Numbered from the stretch's first letter, positions 45,815-54,255 are shown. The stretch is 64,000 nucleotides of DNA from Candidatus Obscuribacterales bacterium (GCA_019747875.1 JAIEQI010000086.1:62001-126000); one strand, 5' to 3'. The notes: generated by a model from the sequence alone, not told the origin. Program-made: numbers and translations.

Positions 45815-46195
45815 TTACTTAGTAGCGATCTTCTTGTTGGCGACGGTAACGCGTTTGCGACCACGTCTCGTACGAGCATTAGTCTTAGTGCGTTGTCCGC
45901 GTGTCGGTAAACCTTTACGGTGACGTTGCCCACGGAAGCAGTTGATTTCGATAAGTCTCTTTACGTTGAGACCCTCAACTCTGCGCAGGTCACCTTCTAC
46001 TTGCCAGTTTTTGTCGATCTCTTCACGAATGCGATTGACCTCATCTTCAGTGAGATCTTGCACGCGCTTGGAGTCGGCGATGCCAAGTTTCTGGCAGATT
46101 TTTTCTGCTGCGGTCGGCCCGATGCCGTACAAATAACGCAACGCAATTACTGCTCTCTTGCTTCTTGGCAGATCAACACCCGCTATGCGAGCCAT
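45815..46195 (-). CDS. rpsM: 30S ribosomal protein S13
   Basis: 126 residues with MARIAGVDLPRSKRAVIALRYLYGIG and the C-terminal CFRGQRHRKGLPTRGQRTKTNARTRRG. Its order after rpmJ is standard. Confidence 0.97.
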   Translation of the reverse strand: MARIAGVDLPRSKRAVIALRYLYGIGPTAAEKICQKLGIADSKRVQDLTEDEVNRIREEIDKNWQVEGDLRRVEGLNVKRLIEINCFRGQRHRKGLPTRGQRTKTNARTRRGRKRVTVANKKIATK

Positions 46196-46275
46196 TTATC
46201 CTCCATCCCTTGTTAGGGTCTTTTCCACTTACATCCCGTTGCCGGGTTTTTCACTTGAATTACATTTTGTGTTTT

Positions 46276-46304
46276 GCGGGCGACGCATGGCATCGCCCCT
46301 ACAG
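46276..46304. repeat. Family C hairpin repeat, rpmJ-rpsM gap
   Basis: GGGCGACGCATGGCATCGCC followed by CCTACAG: arms GGGCGA/TCGCCC around CGCATGGCA. It is the clearest copy of the family. Confidence 0.75.
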
Positions 46305-46365
46305 ATTGCCCTGACGCCGCCCTTTTCGATAACCTGGGGTCATCCTTGGGCGTCGCCCTCAGGAA

Positions 46366-46479
46366 TTACCCCTGGCGCTGTTTGTGCTTCGGGTTTTCGC
46401 AAATAATTGCGACTCTGCCTTTGCGGCGGATAACCTTGCACTTTTCACAAATTTTCTTGACAGAAGCTCTTACTTTCAT
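46366..46479 (-). CDS. rpmJ: 50S ribosomal protein L36 (zinc-binding form)
   Basis: A short gene of 37 residues starting MKVRASVKKICEKC and ending KHKQRQG. The zinc ligands C11, C14, C27 and H32 are all present, so it is the C+ type. It lies between infA (254-bp gap) and rpsM (170-bp gap), its usual place. Confidence 0.96.
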   Translation of the reverse strand: MKVRASVKKICEKCKVIRRKGRVAIICENPKHKQRQG

Positions 46480-46733
46480 GATTTTCTCTCTTCTCAGCGC
46501 TCAGGACTTGCCATCTGCGCTTCCATAACTGACTCATCAATTCGAGAATGGAGCGAGCATTGCTTCCACTTTTCTTGCCGTCGCTACCCTTGAGGTTCGG
46601 GTTCTATTGCAAGCTCTTGCTGACGATGATGCGAATCTATCGGGATGTCCCGTTAGAAAGGCGTGGACCGGAAAAAAGCTTGACTGAGTTAATGCCCAGC
46701 CAATGCAGCCGCGAACAAACGCTATATTCTACC

Positions 46734-46955
46734 TCAATCTTTGATACGGTACGTGATGCGCCCGCGCGTCAAATCGTAGGGTGTGAGCTCAACTCGGACT
46801 CGATCACCCGGCAGAATCTTAATGAAATTTTTGCGAATTTTGCCGGAAATATGCGCCAGGATTTTGTGTCCGTTGTCCAATTCGACCCGAAACATAGCAT
46901 TGGGAAGGCTTTCCCGTATCGTACCTTCAAATTCAATAACGCCTTGTTTCGTCAT
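46734..46955 (-). CDS. infA: Translation initiation factor IF-1
   Basis: 73 residues, a single OB-fold S1-like domain: MTKQGVIEFEGTIRESLPNAMF, GHKILAHISGKIRKNFIKILPGDRV and DLTRGRITYR. It overlaps the end of map by 4 bp, so the two are translationally coupled. Confidence 0.97.
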   Translation of the reverse strand: MTKQGVIEFEGTIRESLPNAMFRVELDNGHKILAHISGKIRKNFIKILPGDRVRVELTPYDLTRGRITYRIKD

Positions 46956-47737
46956 ATTTTTTCGCTAGGTCGCCTTGTCAATATCTCTGGTTCGCCGTTT
47001 TCCATTATCAAAAGTGAATGTTCAAAGTGGGCAGATGCCTTGTAATCTTGCGTTACAACCGTCCATTTGTCGGACTTCACCTTCACCTTATCGCCACCTA
47101 AATTGAACATTGGTTCGATGGCTATAACCATACCAGGTTTGAGTCGTTCCTTACTACCCGTTCTGTAGTTCAGGATAAACGGCTCTTCATGGTACTTGTA
47201 CCCGATGCCGTGTCCGCCATACTCCCTGACAATCCCGTATGAATTATTCGTTGCGATGTCTTCAATCGGGCCGGCTAGATCATCCAGAGTAGCTCCAGCT
47301 GTCGCTGCACGAATGCCGGCATAAAGAGACTGCTTTGTATCTTCCAATAGCTTTGCAAGTCTTGGGTTGATTTCACCGACGGCCACCGTCACTGCCGTAT
47401 CGCCGATAAAGTCTTCATTCTTGCCGTTTGTAGCCCGTCTGAACGTGACACCGAGGTCAAGGCTGATGACGTCACCCGCTTTTAGCTTCTTATTCTTGTT
47501 GGGAATGCCGTGCACCACTTCTTCGTTGACTGAAGCGCAAACGGTGCAGGGAAAGCCGCGGTAGCCCTTGAAGGTTGGAATCGCGCCGGCATCGCGAATC
47601 ATTTTTTCGGCGAACACATCAAGCTCCCAGGTGGTCACTCCTGGTTCGACCATATTACAGACTGCCTCAAGTACTTGTCCGGCAAGCTTTCCAGCCTTTC
47701 GGAAAAGCTCTATGTCTTCAGATGCGGTAACTATCAT
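46952..47737 (-). CDS. map: Methionine aminopeptidase, type I
   Basis: A 261-residue metalloprotease that removes the initiator Met. The pita-bread signatures are ISLDLGV (first Asp), FIGDTAVT (second Asp), GGHGIGYKYHEEP (His), AIEPMF (Glu) and SAHFEHSLLI (last Glu). Between the two Asp ligands there are about five more residues (FRRATNGKNED) than usual. It overlaps adk and infA by 4 bp each. Confidence 0.96.
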   Translation of the reverse strand: MIVTASEDIELFRKAGKLAGQVLEAVCNMVEPGVTTWELDVFAEKMIRDAGAIPTFKGYRGFPCTVCASVNEEVVHGIPNKNKKLKAGDVISLDLGVTFRRATNGKNEDFIGDTAVTVAVGEINPRLAKLLEDTKQSLYAGIRAATAGATLDDLAGPIEDIATNNSYGIVREYGGHGIGYKYHEEPFILNYRTGSKERLKPGMVIAIEPMFNLGGDKVKVKSDKWTVVTQDYKASAHFEHSLLIMENGEPEILTRRPSEKI

Positions 47738-48405
47738 GCGTGGATTTCAGTTTTCTTCTTGTTAATCGTCTTCATCAGTTCGGTGAAGATTGCGTCCTGC
47801 TCGCCGTTTCCATCGACGGTTTCCAATATGCTCCGTTTGGAATAATAAGCGGTGAGCGGTGCCGTTTGTTCATTGTAAGTCTTTAGGCGCTCTGCTACCA
47901 GTTCTTCTTTGTCGTCAGATCGCTGGTAAAGCTCTGTGCCGCAAAGGTCACAAGCATTTTCTTTTTTCGATGGGGCGAACTTGACATGGTACGGTGCATT
48001 ACAAGCTTTGTTCGAACACAGTCTTCTTCCTGTGATTCGTTCTGTCAGCATGCCGAAATCAACAGTCAGATCGATAACTATGCTCAGGTCTTTTTTGATC
48101 TTGGAAAGCAATTTGTCGAGCGCTTCCGCTTGAGCCACATTGCGCGGAAAGCCATCGAGGATGAATCCATTTTTGCACTCAGGGGCTGAGAGCTTCTCTT
48201 CAAACATGTCGATCAACACATCGTCCGGAACCAAAACGCCTTTGTCCATGAAGCTTTTTGCTTTGACACCAGCTGCGGTTCCAGCTTTGACGGCTTCTCT
48301 CAAGAGGTCGCCGGATGAGAGGTGAGGCAATTGGAGATCGACGGCAACGCGCTTACATTGCGTTCCCTTCCCTGCGCCTGGAGCGCCAAGAAACAATATT
48401 TGCAT
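47734..48405 (-). CDS. adk: Adenylate kinase
   Basis: 223 residues: P-loop GAPGAGKGTQ (7-16), the GFPRNVAQAEAL segment and a long lid with four Cys (LCSNKAC and ACDLCG), so a zinc-binding lid. Overlaps secY by one base (TAATG) and map by four. Confidence 0.97.
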   Translation of the reverse strand: MQILFLGAPGAGKGTQCKRVAVDLQLPHLSSGDLLREAVKAGTAAGVKAKSFMDKGVLVPDDVLIDMFEEKLSAPECKNGFILDGFPRNVAQAEALDKLLSKIKKDLSIVIDLTVDFGMLTERITGRRLCSNKACNAPYHVKFAPSKKENACDLCGTELYQRSDDKEELVAERLKTYNEQTAPLTAYYSKRSILETVDGNGEQDAIFTELMKTINKKKTEIHA

Positions 48406-49910
48406 TAGTCTTCTTCCTTCCGCATTGTTGTGGTGCCGGTTGACTTAAACAATCCGCGCGCCTGATAACGCGCCGAAAGCGCGTGGGTGATAATTTGTCT
48501 TTGGGTATCGATGGCAACACCGACAAGGATGATGAGTGATGTGGAACCCAATCCTTGCAGGGTGACGACGCCCGTTGCGTGTTCAACGTGTATCGGAACG
48601 ATCGCCACGATCGCAATTGCCACGGCGCCGATGAAGATCAATCGGCTGAGTGTTGCTTCCAAGAATTCCGAAGTTGGACGTCCAGGTTTGACGCCTTGAA
48701 TTGCGCGACCGCTACGTCTCAAGTTCTCAGCCATATCTTTTGTAGGCAGAACAATTGAGGCATAGAAGAAGGCGAAAAAGATGATCAGTATGAAGTAAAC
48801 CAGTGAGTGCTCCCAGGTCGAATAGCTGGTGAGCGCGTAAAATTCGCGAACGAGAAACTCCCACGTTTTTTGCGCCCAAGCCTGGTCGGCGAGGCTCTTG
48901 AAAGCAGACCCTATTCCTGGCGCTCCGACAAGCATGTCGTGCGCTGCTTTTCCTGGATCGCCCCCGCCTCTCCCCATGAATTGCATCAAGGTAGTTGGGA
49001 ACATAAGCAGTGATGAGGCGAAGATGATCGCCATAACGCCAGATGGATTGACTGGCAGATAGAGGTAATCATCAGGCGCGACAATACCTTGTTGCTTGCT
49101 CACTCGCCGTGCACCAAGCACTCGAATCTTGCGCACGCCCTGTTGCAAACAGACAACTAAAGCAATCAATAAGAGGAAGCAAGAACCGAGAACGACGACG
49201 CCCCAAATTGGAACCTGTCCTGATTCTACTGATTCCTTCGTTTGCCAGAACATGTTTGGCAAGCGAGAAGCGATCCCTAAGAAGATAAGTAATGAGGCAC
49301 CGTTTCCGACACCACGCTCTGTTATCACCTCACCCAGCCACATAATGAAAAGGGCTGATGCGGCAAGGATAACGGTTGCCGAAAATAGGAAGATCGGTCC
49401 TGCTACGATAACCACTTCGGGTCCGTGAATCTGCGTTAACAATCTTGCCAGCATGTAGGATTGCATGCCGGCAAGAAAAACGGTTAAGTAGCGGGTGTAT
49501 TGCGAAAGCTGGCGCCTGCCGGCTTCGCCCGAGTTCTTCTGCAGATCTTCAAGCTTCGGAATCACCACTGCCATCAACTGCATGATGATCGATGCCGTAA
49601 TGTAGGGACCGATACCCATTGAGAAGATTGACAATTTGCCGAGGGCGCCGCCTGTGAAGAGGTCGATCATTCCGAGCAAGTTTTGGGCAAGCTCAGGATG
49701 CTTCGCCATTGCCATCGGATCGACACCAGGAAGTGGAATATGCACTCCGATGCGATAGATGGCAATCATTGCCGCTGTGAACAAGAGCCGTTCTTTCAAT
49801 CCGGCGGCGGACAACATCGTAAGCAGATCGCCAGGACCACCAATCGGATCTTTCCGACGAGCAGCTGCGGCTGTTGCTTGCTGCGGCTGCTGCTCAGGCG
49901 CTTGAGTCAT
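48405..49910 (-). CDS. secY: Protein translocase subunit SecY
   Basis: A 501-residue, ten-helix channel protein of the Sec system. IYRIGVHIPLPGVDP, FSMGIGPYITASIIMQL, ERGVGNGASLLIFLGI and FFAFFYASIVLPTKDMAENL are diagnostic. It is longer than usual (about 430), mainly through an extra segment of roughly 45 residues in the loop after FPTTLMQFMG (about 312-360), predicted on the outer side between helices 7 and 8. It sits in its usual place after rplO but separated from it by 354 bp of repeats. Confidence 0.95.
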   Translation of the reverse strand: MTQAPEQQPQQATAAAARRKDPIGGPGDLLTMLSAAGLKERLLFTAAMIAIYRIGVHIPLPGVDPMAMAKHPELAQNLLGMIDLFTGGALGKLSIFSMGIGPYITASIIMQLMAVVIPKLEDLQKNSGEAGRRQLSQYTRYLTVFLAGMQSYMLARLLTQIHGPEVVIVAGPIFLFSATVILAASALFIMWLGEVITERGVGNGASLLIFLGIASRLPNMFWQTKESVESGQVPIWGVVVLGSCFLLLIALVVCLQQGVRKIRVLGARRVSKQQGIVAPDDYLYLPVNPSGVMAIIFASSLLMFPTTLMQFMGRGGGDPGKAAHDMLVGAPGIGSAFKSLADQAWAQKTWEFLVREFYALTSYSTWEHSLVYFILIIFFAFFYASIVLPTKDMAENLRRSGRAIQGVKPGRPTSEFLEATLSRLIFIGAVAIAIVAIVPIHVEHATGVVTLQGLGSTSLIILVGVAIDTQRQIITHALSARYQARGLFKSTGTTTMRKEED

Positions 49911-49947
49911 TTAGTTCAGTTCCTCTCTAATTCGCTCTTTGGAGTTC

Positions 49948-49994
49948 GGTTCAATCCCGGGAGCGCCGACATCTTGCCGGCTTCTATTTCTTTT
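49948..49994 (+). repeat. Dispersed repeat, family A
   Basis: TTCAATCCCGGGAGCGCCGA followed by CATCTTGCCGGCTTCT. Nearly the same unit is found at 50171-50218 and inside the zinc-ribbon gene at 12811-12854. Confidence 0.8.
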
Positions 49995-50013
49995 GAGAGC
50001 GATTCGCTCGTTC

Positions 50014-50041
50014 GGAGCGACGCCTTGCGTCGCCGCTACAT
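50014..50041. repeat. Family C hairpin repeat, secY-rplO gap
   Basis: GCGACGC-CTT-GCGTCGC perfect 7-bp stem followed by CGCTACAT. Confidence 0.7.
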
Positions 50042-50110
50042 ATTTTGGTTTCGCTCGCTTCAATCCGGAGAACGCTGCACTACTGCATCTAGCTATAGGT
50101 CGTCGTTTTG

Positions 50111-50160
50111 CTCGGCTCGATCCTTTGAGTGCCAGCATCCCGACGGCTTCTGGTTCTAAA
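50111..50160 (+). repeat. Dispersed repeat, family A, divergent copy
   Basis: GGCTCGATCCTTTGAGTGCC followed by AGCATCCCGACGGCTTCTGGTTCTAAA; same order of blocks as the other copies but more substitutions. Confidence 0.6.
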
Positions 50161-50170
50161 AGCGATTCGC

Positions 50171-50218
50171 TCGGTTCGATTCCGGGAGCGTCGGCATCGT
50201 GCCGGCTTCTCAGTTCTA
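50171..50218 (+). repeat. Dispersed repeat, family A
   Basis: GGTTCGATTCCGGGAGCGTC followed by GGCATCGTGCCGGCTTCTCAGTTCTA. Confidence 0.8.
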
Positions 50219-50264
50219 ACGTTGCGATCTCTGCGAGTTCAGACAAATTACTTACTTGCGGTTC

Positions 50265-50756
50265 TTAGGATTTCTTGTTGCGATTCTTCGGATTTCTGGT
50301 TGGTTCGACTGGCTCGATGATGGTTACCGAACCGCCAGCCTTTTCGATTTTCTCTCTGGCACCGGCTGAAACGTGGTGAGCGCTAACTTTGAGCGCCACC
50401 TTCAAATCGCCGTTGCCGAGTATGCGCAAGCTGTCGGTGGTTTTCTTGAGAATGCCTTTTTCTGCCAGCGCGTCTGCATCGACGGTGGCATTTGCGTCAA
50501 ATCCATTCAAGCTGCCTACGTTGACTTCAACCCAGGGGCGACGAACGATTTGATCGAAATTGTGGATCTTCGGGAGGCGGCGGAATAGTGGGGTTTGTCC
50601 ACCTTCAAATCCGAAGCGCTTGCTTGCGCCTGCGCGTTGGCCTTCACCGTTGTGACCACGTGTGGATGTTTTGCCGTGACCGGATGCGCGTCCGCGACCT
50701 ACTCTTTTCGATTTGCGACGAGCGCCGTCTGCCGGTTTCAATTCACTGAGTTTCAT
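50265..50756 (-). CDS. rplO: 50S ribosomal protein L15
   Basis: 163 residues with MKLSELKPADGARRKSKRVGRG, HGKTSTRGHNGEGQRAGA and FEGGQTPLFRRLPK. It ends in a short Lys/Asn-rich tail. The 137-bp gap to rpmD contains two perfect hairpins. Confidence 0.96.
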   Translation of the reverse strand: MKLSELKPADGARRKSKRVGRGRASGHGKTSTRGHNGEGQRAGASKRFGFEGGQTPLFRRLPKIHNFDQIVRRPWVEVNVGSLNGFDANATVDADALAEKGILKKTTDSLRILGNGDLKVALKVSAHHVSAGAREKIEKAGGSVTIIEPVEPTRNPKNRNKKS

Positions 50757-50814
50757 TTCTTCTCCTTCACCTTACGCCCAGGATGGACTCGGTATTTTGT
50801 TTCATTTCACATGG

Positions 50815-50880
50815 AGAGGCAAGCTTTCACTTGCCTCTAATGACAGCATAGCCCTGTTAGATCTAAGGACCGCCAGGGCT
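50815..50880. repeat. Two hairpins in the rpmD-rplO gap
   Basis: AGAGGCAAG (50815-50823) pairs perfectly with CTTGCCTCT (50830-50838), and AGCCCTG (50850-50856) with CAGGGCT (50874-50880). Neither is followed by a T run. Confidence 0.6.
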
Positions 50881-50893
50881 AAGCATTCTTTCA

Positions 50894-51127
50894 TTATTTC
50901 TTGGAAGCTGCTTTCGTTTCTTTCTTTGCAGGCTTCTCTTCTTTCGTCGCTCTCTCTTCTTTTTCGACGGTGATCAGGTGATTGACCTTGTTGATCATTC
51001 CACGAATCGTCGGCGAATCAGCATGGAAAGCGCATGAACCGAACTTGCCCAAGCCGAGACCTTTGATGGTGCGGCGTTGGGTTTCTGTTGTGGCGGTCAT
51101 TCCGCGGCTGAGTGTAATCTTTAACAT
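50894..51127 (-). CDS. rpmD: 50S ribosomal protein L30
   Basis: 77 residues starting MLKITLSRGMTATTETQRRT, with LGLGKFGSCAFHADSPTIRGMI typical of L30. A Lys/Glu-rich tail of about 18 residues extends beyond the usual 60. GAGG lies before the ATG at 51127; the in-frame upstream extension is translation of a family B hairpin and is not part of the gene. Confidence 0.93.
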   Translation of the reverse strand: MLKITLSRGMTATTETQRRTIKGLGLGKFGSCAFHADSPTIRGMINKVNHLITVEKEERATKEEKPAKKETKAASKK

Positions 51128-51148
51128 GATTGGTCCTCTATTTATCGC

Positions 51149-51192
51149 GCCGATGGTTCGCAGGGCTGCCGCCCCTCTCACCATCTCCGCGC
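51149..51192. repeat. Family B hairpin, rpsE-rpmD gap
   Basis: Outer stem GATGGT (51152-51157) with ACCATC (51180-51185); inner core GGGC-TGCC-GCCC. Confidence 0.75.
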
Positions 51193-51207
51193 ATATTGCA
51201 ACTCTTA

Positions 51208-51801
51208 CTAGCTGAGCATTTGGCGGATGCTGATACCGCGCAGGCGCGATACATCCTCAAATGTACGGAGCTGGCGCAAACCATCGATGGTGCCGCGAGC
51301 AACGTTGAGTGGTGAGCGTGAGCCAAGGCACTTAGCCAAAACGTCGCCAACACCTGCAAGTTCCAGAACTGCGCGGACAGCGCCACCGGCGATGATACCG
51401 GTACCTTTGATAGCCGGTTTGATCAGCACGCGGCTGGAGCCCTGGCATCCAGTTACTTGGTGAGGAACCGTGGTTCCTGTCATCGGGACGTTGACCATGC
51501 TCTTTTTGGCATCAACGACACCCTTTTGGATGGCGCCGATAACTTCAGCCGATTTGCCGACGCCGACGCCGACTTGTCCTTTGCCATTGCCGACTGCGAC
51601 AACTGCTCGGAACGAGAGCTTTTCGCCCCCCTTGACGACTTTGGTGACCCGGCGGACTTGGATGATCTTTTCTTCCCAGTCGGATTGCTCACGAGGACGC
51701 TCTTCCATCATCTTGCGATTGGACTCGCGCGAGCTGGTTCGACGGCCTTTACGACCTTCTTCTCCAGCTTCTCCTGTGCTAGTTCTTTCTTCTTTATCCA
51801 T
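51208..51801 (-). CDS. rpsE: 30S ribosomal protein S5
   Basis: 197 residues. The S5 double-stranded RNA-binding region (EEKIIQVRRVTKVVKGGEKLSFRAVV) and the C-terminal part (GTGIIAGGAVRAVLELAGVGDVLAK) are clear. The N terminus has about 40 extra charged residues (Glu, Arg, Ser, Gly). Confidence 0.96.
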   Translation of the reverse strand: MDKEERTSTGEAGEEGRKGRRTSSRESNRKMMEERPREQSDWEEKIIQVRRVTKVVKGGEKLSFRAVVAVGNGKGQVGVGVGKSAEVIGAIQKGVVDAKKSMVNVPMTGTTVPHQVTGCQGSSRVLIKPAIKGTGIIAGGAVRAVLELAGVGDVLAKCLGSRSPLNVARGTIDGLRQLRTFEDVSRLRGISIRQMLS

Positions 51802-51821
51802 TTAAGGAAGGCTCCTCTTTC

Positions 51822-52184
51822 CTAAAAGTTAAGTCCTGCTTCTCTGGCTGCATCAGCAACTGCTGCTACTCGTCCGTGATAGATGTAGCCGCCTCTGTCA
51901 AATACGACAGCGTCGATACCTTTTTTCTTGGCGCGTGCGGCGATTAGTTCGCCCACTGCTTTGGCTGCATCTCTGTCCCATGTCTTTTCGACTTTGGCAT
52001 CATCTTCAAGTGTACTGGCGGCTACCAGAGTAGCGCCATTCACATCGTCGATGATTTGAGCGTAGATGTGCTTGTTCGAGCGATAAACGCAGAGACGCGG
52101 ACGCTCTTGTGTGCCGGCAAGACGGGCGCGTATGCGCATGTGTCTTTTGCGACGGGCTTCATTTTTGTCTTGCTTCTTGATCAT
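51822..52184 (-). CDS. rplR: 50S ribosomal protein L18
   Basis: 120 residues with RLCVYRSNKHIYAQIIDD and VFDRGGYIYHGRVAAVADAARE. It precedes rpsE by 20 bp in the standard spc order. Confidence 0.96.
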   Translation of the reverse strand: MIKKQDKNEARRKRHMRIRARLAGTQERPRLCVYRSNKHIYAQIIDDVNGATLVAASTLEDDAKVEKTWDRDAAKAVGELIAARAKKKGIDAVVFDRGGYIYHGRVAAVADAAREAGLNF

Positions 52185-52240
52185 TTCTTTTTCCTCGATT
52201 TGGCGAGTCCGAGATATTTGCCCCGAACTACTTTTTAGTC

Positions 52241-52285
52241 GCTCCGAAACCTGGCAGGGCTGTCGCCCTCTCAGCTTCTCCGCTC
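52241..52285. repeat. Family B hairpin, rplF-rplR gap
   Basis: GCTCCG at its start, core CAGGGCTGTCGCCCTCTCAG, and TCTCCGC at its end. The outer stem is less perfect than in other copies. Confidence 0.65.
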
Positions 52286-52293
52286 ATTCAGGT

Positions 52294-52839
52294 CTACTTC
52301 TTCTTACCGGCAGCCTTACCAGCTTTACGGCGAATGTATTCGCCCTGGTATTTGACACCCTTACCTTTGTAAACTTCAGGTGGACGTCGGTCGCGAACGT
52401 ACGAGCAGAAGTCGCCGAGCATTTGTTTGTCGGCGCCTGTGATCGACATCGAGACGTTTTTGGTGACGGTAACGGTCAAACCTTCCGGAATCGGAATCTC
52501 AACCGGGTGCGAATAGCCAAGTTGCATGACGAGGTTTTTGCCTTCGACAGCGGCACGATAACCAACACCGACGATTTCCATATTCTTGGTGAAGCCCTGG
52601 GTTACGCCAGTCACCATATTGGAGATCAGCGTGCGGCTCATGCCATGCAAGCTGCGCACATTGCGCTCTTCGGACGTACGGGCGACGACGATTTTGCCGT
52701 CTTCCTGCGTCACTTTGAGCTCTGGGCGAATTACCCGCTTCAGTTCCCCTTTCGGGCCTTTGACTTTGACTTCTTCACCATTGATGGTGACAGTCACTCC
52801 CTGCGGTACGGGAATCGGCGCTTTACCGATACGAGACAT
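52294..52839 (-). CDS. rplF: 50S ribosomal protein L6
   Basis: 181 residues with MSRIGKAPIPVPQGVTVTI, VKGPKGEL, and the C-terminal RDRRPPEVYKGKGVKYQGEYIRRKAGKAAGK. Confidence 0.97.
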   Translation of the reverse strand: MSRIGKAPIPVPQGVTVTINGEEVKVKGPKGELKRVIRPELKVTQEDGKIVVARTSEERNVRSLHGMSRTLISNMVTGVTQGFTKNMEIVGVGYRAAVEGKNLVMQLGYSHPVEIPIPEGLTVTVTKNVSMSITGADKQMLGDFCSYVRDRRPPEVYKGKGVKYQGEYIRRKAGKAAGKKK

Positions 52840-52854
52840 AGGTCGTTCCCTCTT

Positions 52855-53256
52855 TTACCAAACGAATCCGACTACTTCGCCACCAACGTTGCTCTTGCGA
52901 GCCTGACGGTCTGTCATCAGACCAGTCGAGGTGCTAACGATGGCGACTCCCAGCCCGCCGAGCACACGCGGCACTTTTTTGGCTGGTCTGTATACTCTCA
53001 GTCCTGGCTTTGATATGCGTTTCAGGCCTGTAATGACCTGCTCGCCGCGGGGACCGTATTTAAGGACGATACGCATTTTTTGCTCTGGCGAACCTAGTCC
53101 TTTAGTTTCGAATGAAGAAATGAACCCCTCATTACGGAGCACTTCTGCAAGTGAAACCTTCAGCTTGGAGGCTGGCATTTCGACGAATGGTGCGCGAACG
53201 CGAGTTGCGTTTCTAATACGCGCGAACATGTCGGCAATAGGATCTGTGACCGGCAT
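52855..53256 (-). CDS. rpsH: 30S ribosomal protein S8
   Basis: 133 residues with DPIADMFARIRNATRVRAPFVEMPASKLK, LKRISKPGLRVY and GLGVAIVSTSTGLMTDRQAR. Confidence 0.97.
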   Translation of the reverse strand: MPVTDPIADMFARIRNATRVRAPFVEMPASKLKVSLAEVLRNEGFISSFETKGLGSPEQKMRIVLKYGPRGEQVITGLKRISKPGLRVYRPAKKVPRVLGGLGVAIVSTSTGLMTDRQARKSNVGGEVVGFVW

Positions 53257-53266
53257 TTACTTTCTC

Positions 53267-53473
53267 CTACCAACTGGACTTGGTCATACCAGGGATGAGA
53301 CCCTCGTGGGCCATCTTTCTCAAACAGCAGCGGCACAAACCGAGATCTCGGTAATAGCCTCTGGGTCTGCCGCATATGCGGCAGCGATTATGCAAGCGGA
53401 CCACCGGGTACTTGCCTTTGGAGGCTGCGACCCGTCGCTTGTTTTCTTTGTCGATCATGGATGTTTTAGCCAC
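53267..53473 (-). CDS. rpsN: 30S ribosomal protein S14, type Z (zinc-binding)
   Basis: A short 68-residue S14 with C31-x2-C34 and C47-x2-C50 plus an extra C49; it ends in GMTKSSW. The short zinc form is typical of Firmicutes, Actinobacteria and Thermus. The long Cys-less form, frequent in cyanobacteria, is not seen here. Confidence 0.96.
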   Translation of the reverse strand: MAKTSMIDKENKRRVAASKGKYPVVRLHNRCRICGRPRGYYRDLGLCRCCLRKMAHEGLIPGMTKSSW

Positions 53474-53499
53474 GATTCCTAATCTCTCCCTTTTTATTC

Positions 53500-53544
53500 G
53501 CTCCGGAAGTTCGCTGGGCGATCGCCCCTCTCACTTCCTCCGCT
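53500..53544. repeat. Family B hairpin, first copy in rplE-rpsN gap
   Basis: Outer stem GGAAGT/ACTTCC around TCGCTGGGCGATCGCCCCTC. Confidence 0.8.
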
Positions 53545-53601
53545 GTGTACGATTTCTTTTTTAACGCGCTCGAAAAATTCTCGCGCCTTCCTCTTAATTT
53601 T

Positions 53602-53646
53602 GCTCCGAAGGTTCGCTGGGCTGTCGCCCCTCTCACCTTCGCCGCT
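53602..53646. repeat. Family B hairpin, second copy in rplE-rpsN gap
   Basis: Outer stem GAAGGT/ACCTTC around TCGCTGGGCTGTCGCCCCTC. The stem differs from the preceding copy on both arms. Confidence 0.8.
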
Positions 53647-53661
53647 GTAAACCAGCGTTTG

Positions 53662-54198
53662 TTACCGTTTGAACGGCATACCCAATGCTTGAAGCATTGC
53701 TCTTGCTTCTTGATCTGTCGTAGCTGTGGTGACGATGGAGATGTCCATGCCGCGCACTGCGTCGACTTGTTCGTAATTGATTTCCGGGAAAATCAATTGC
53801 TCTTTGATACCGAGTGAATAGTTGCCGCGACCGTCGAAGGACTTGGTTGATAGTCCGCGGAAGTCACGAATACGTGGCAGCGCAATGTGGATGAGCTTTG
53901 ACAAAAAGTCATACATACGAGCTCCGCGCAGCGTTACGGAAACGCCGACCGGCATGCCTTTTCTGACTTTGAAGGTAGCGATTGATTTGCGAGCGCGATT
54001 GACGACGGGCTTTTGTCCGGCGATCGCTGTCAAATCTTTGAGGCCACCATCGATGGCTTTGGCGGAGGCGGCTGCCTCACCAATTCCCATGTTGATAACG
54101 ACTTTCTCCACACGTGGAACTTGGAGATCGTTTGTGTAGTTGAATTGCTTTTTCAATTCAGCCACGACGTTCTTTTCGTATTGTTCTCTCAGTTTCAT
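53662..54198 (-). CDS. rplE: 50S ribosomal protein L5
   Basis: 178 residues with VEKVVINMGIGEAAASAK, TAIAGQKPVVNRARKSIATFKVRKGMPVG and RGMDISIVTTATTDQEARAML. Preceded by a 57-bp gap after rplX. Confidence 0.97.
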   Translation of the reverse strand: MKLREQYEKNVVAELKKQFNYTNDLQVPRVEKVVINMGIGEAAASAKAIDGGLKDLTAIAGQKPVVNRARKSIATFKVRKGMPVGVSVTLRGARMYDFLSKLIHIALPRIRDFRGLSTKSFDGRGNYSLGIKEQLIFPEINYEQVDAVRGMDISIVTTATTDQEARAMLQALGMPFKR

Positions 54199-54255
54199 TT
54201 GCTGCTCCAGCTATTTATTTGAGACGGGCTTTGTCGTCTCTAATTTCTTGTCTAT

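Larger units (their letters stand above)
49911..50264. other. 354-bp secY-rplO spacer made of dispersed repeats
   Basis: Holds three family A units (49948-49994, 50111-50160 and 50171-50218), one family C hairpin (50014-50041) and short AGCGATTCGCT palindromes at about 50000 and 50161. A 111-codon frame crosses it on the minus strand but is just the repeats translated (GAPGIEP occurs twice). Confidence 0.75.

Noticed and set aside
49914..50246. Minus-strand frame of about 111 codons between rplO and secY
   Set aside because: It is made of translated family A and C repeats (GAPGIEP twice) and has no ribosome-binding site.
51128..51184. N-terminal extension of L30
   Set aside because: The extra codons come from a family B hairpin; the ATG at 51127 has a good ribosome-binding site and fits the family start.
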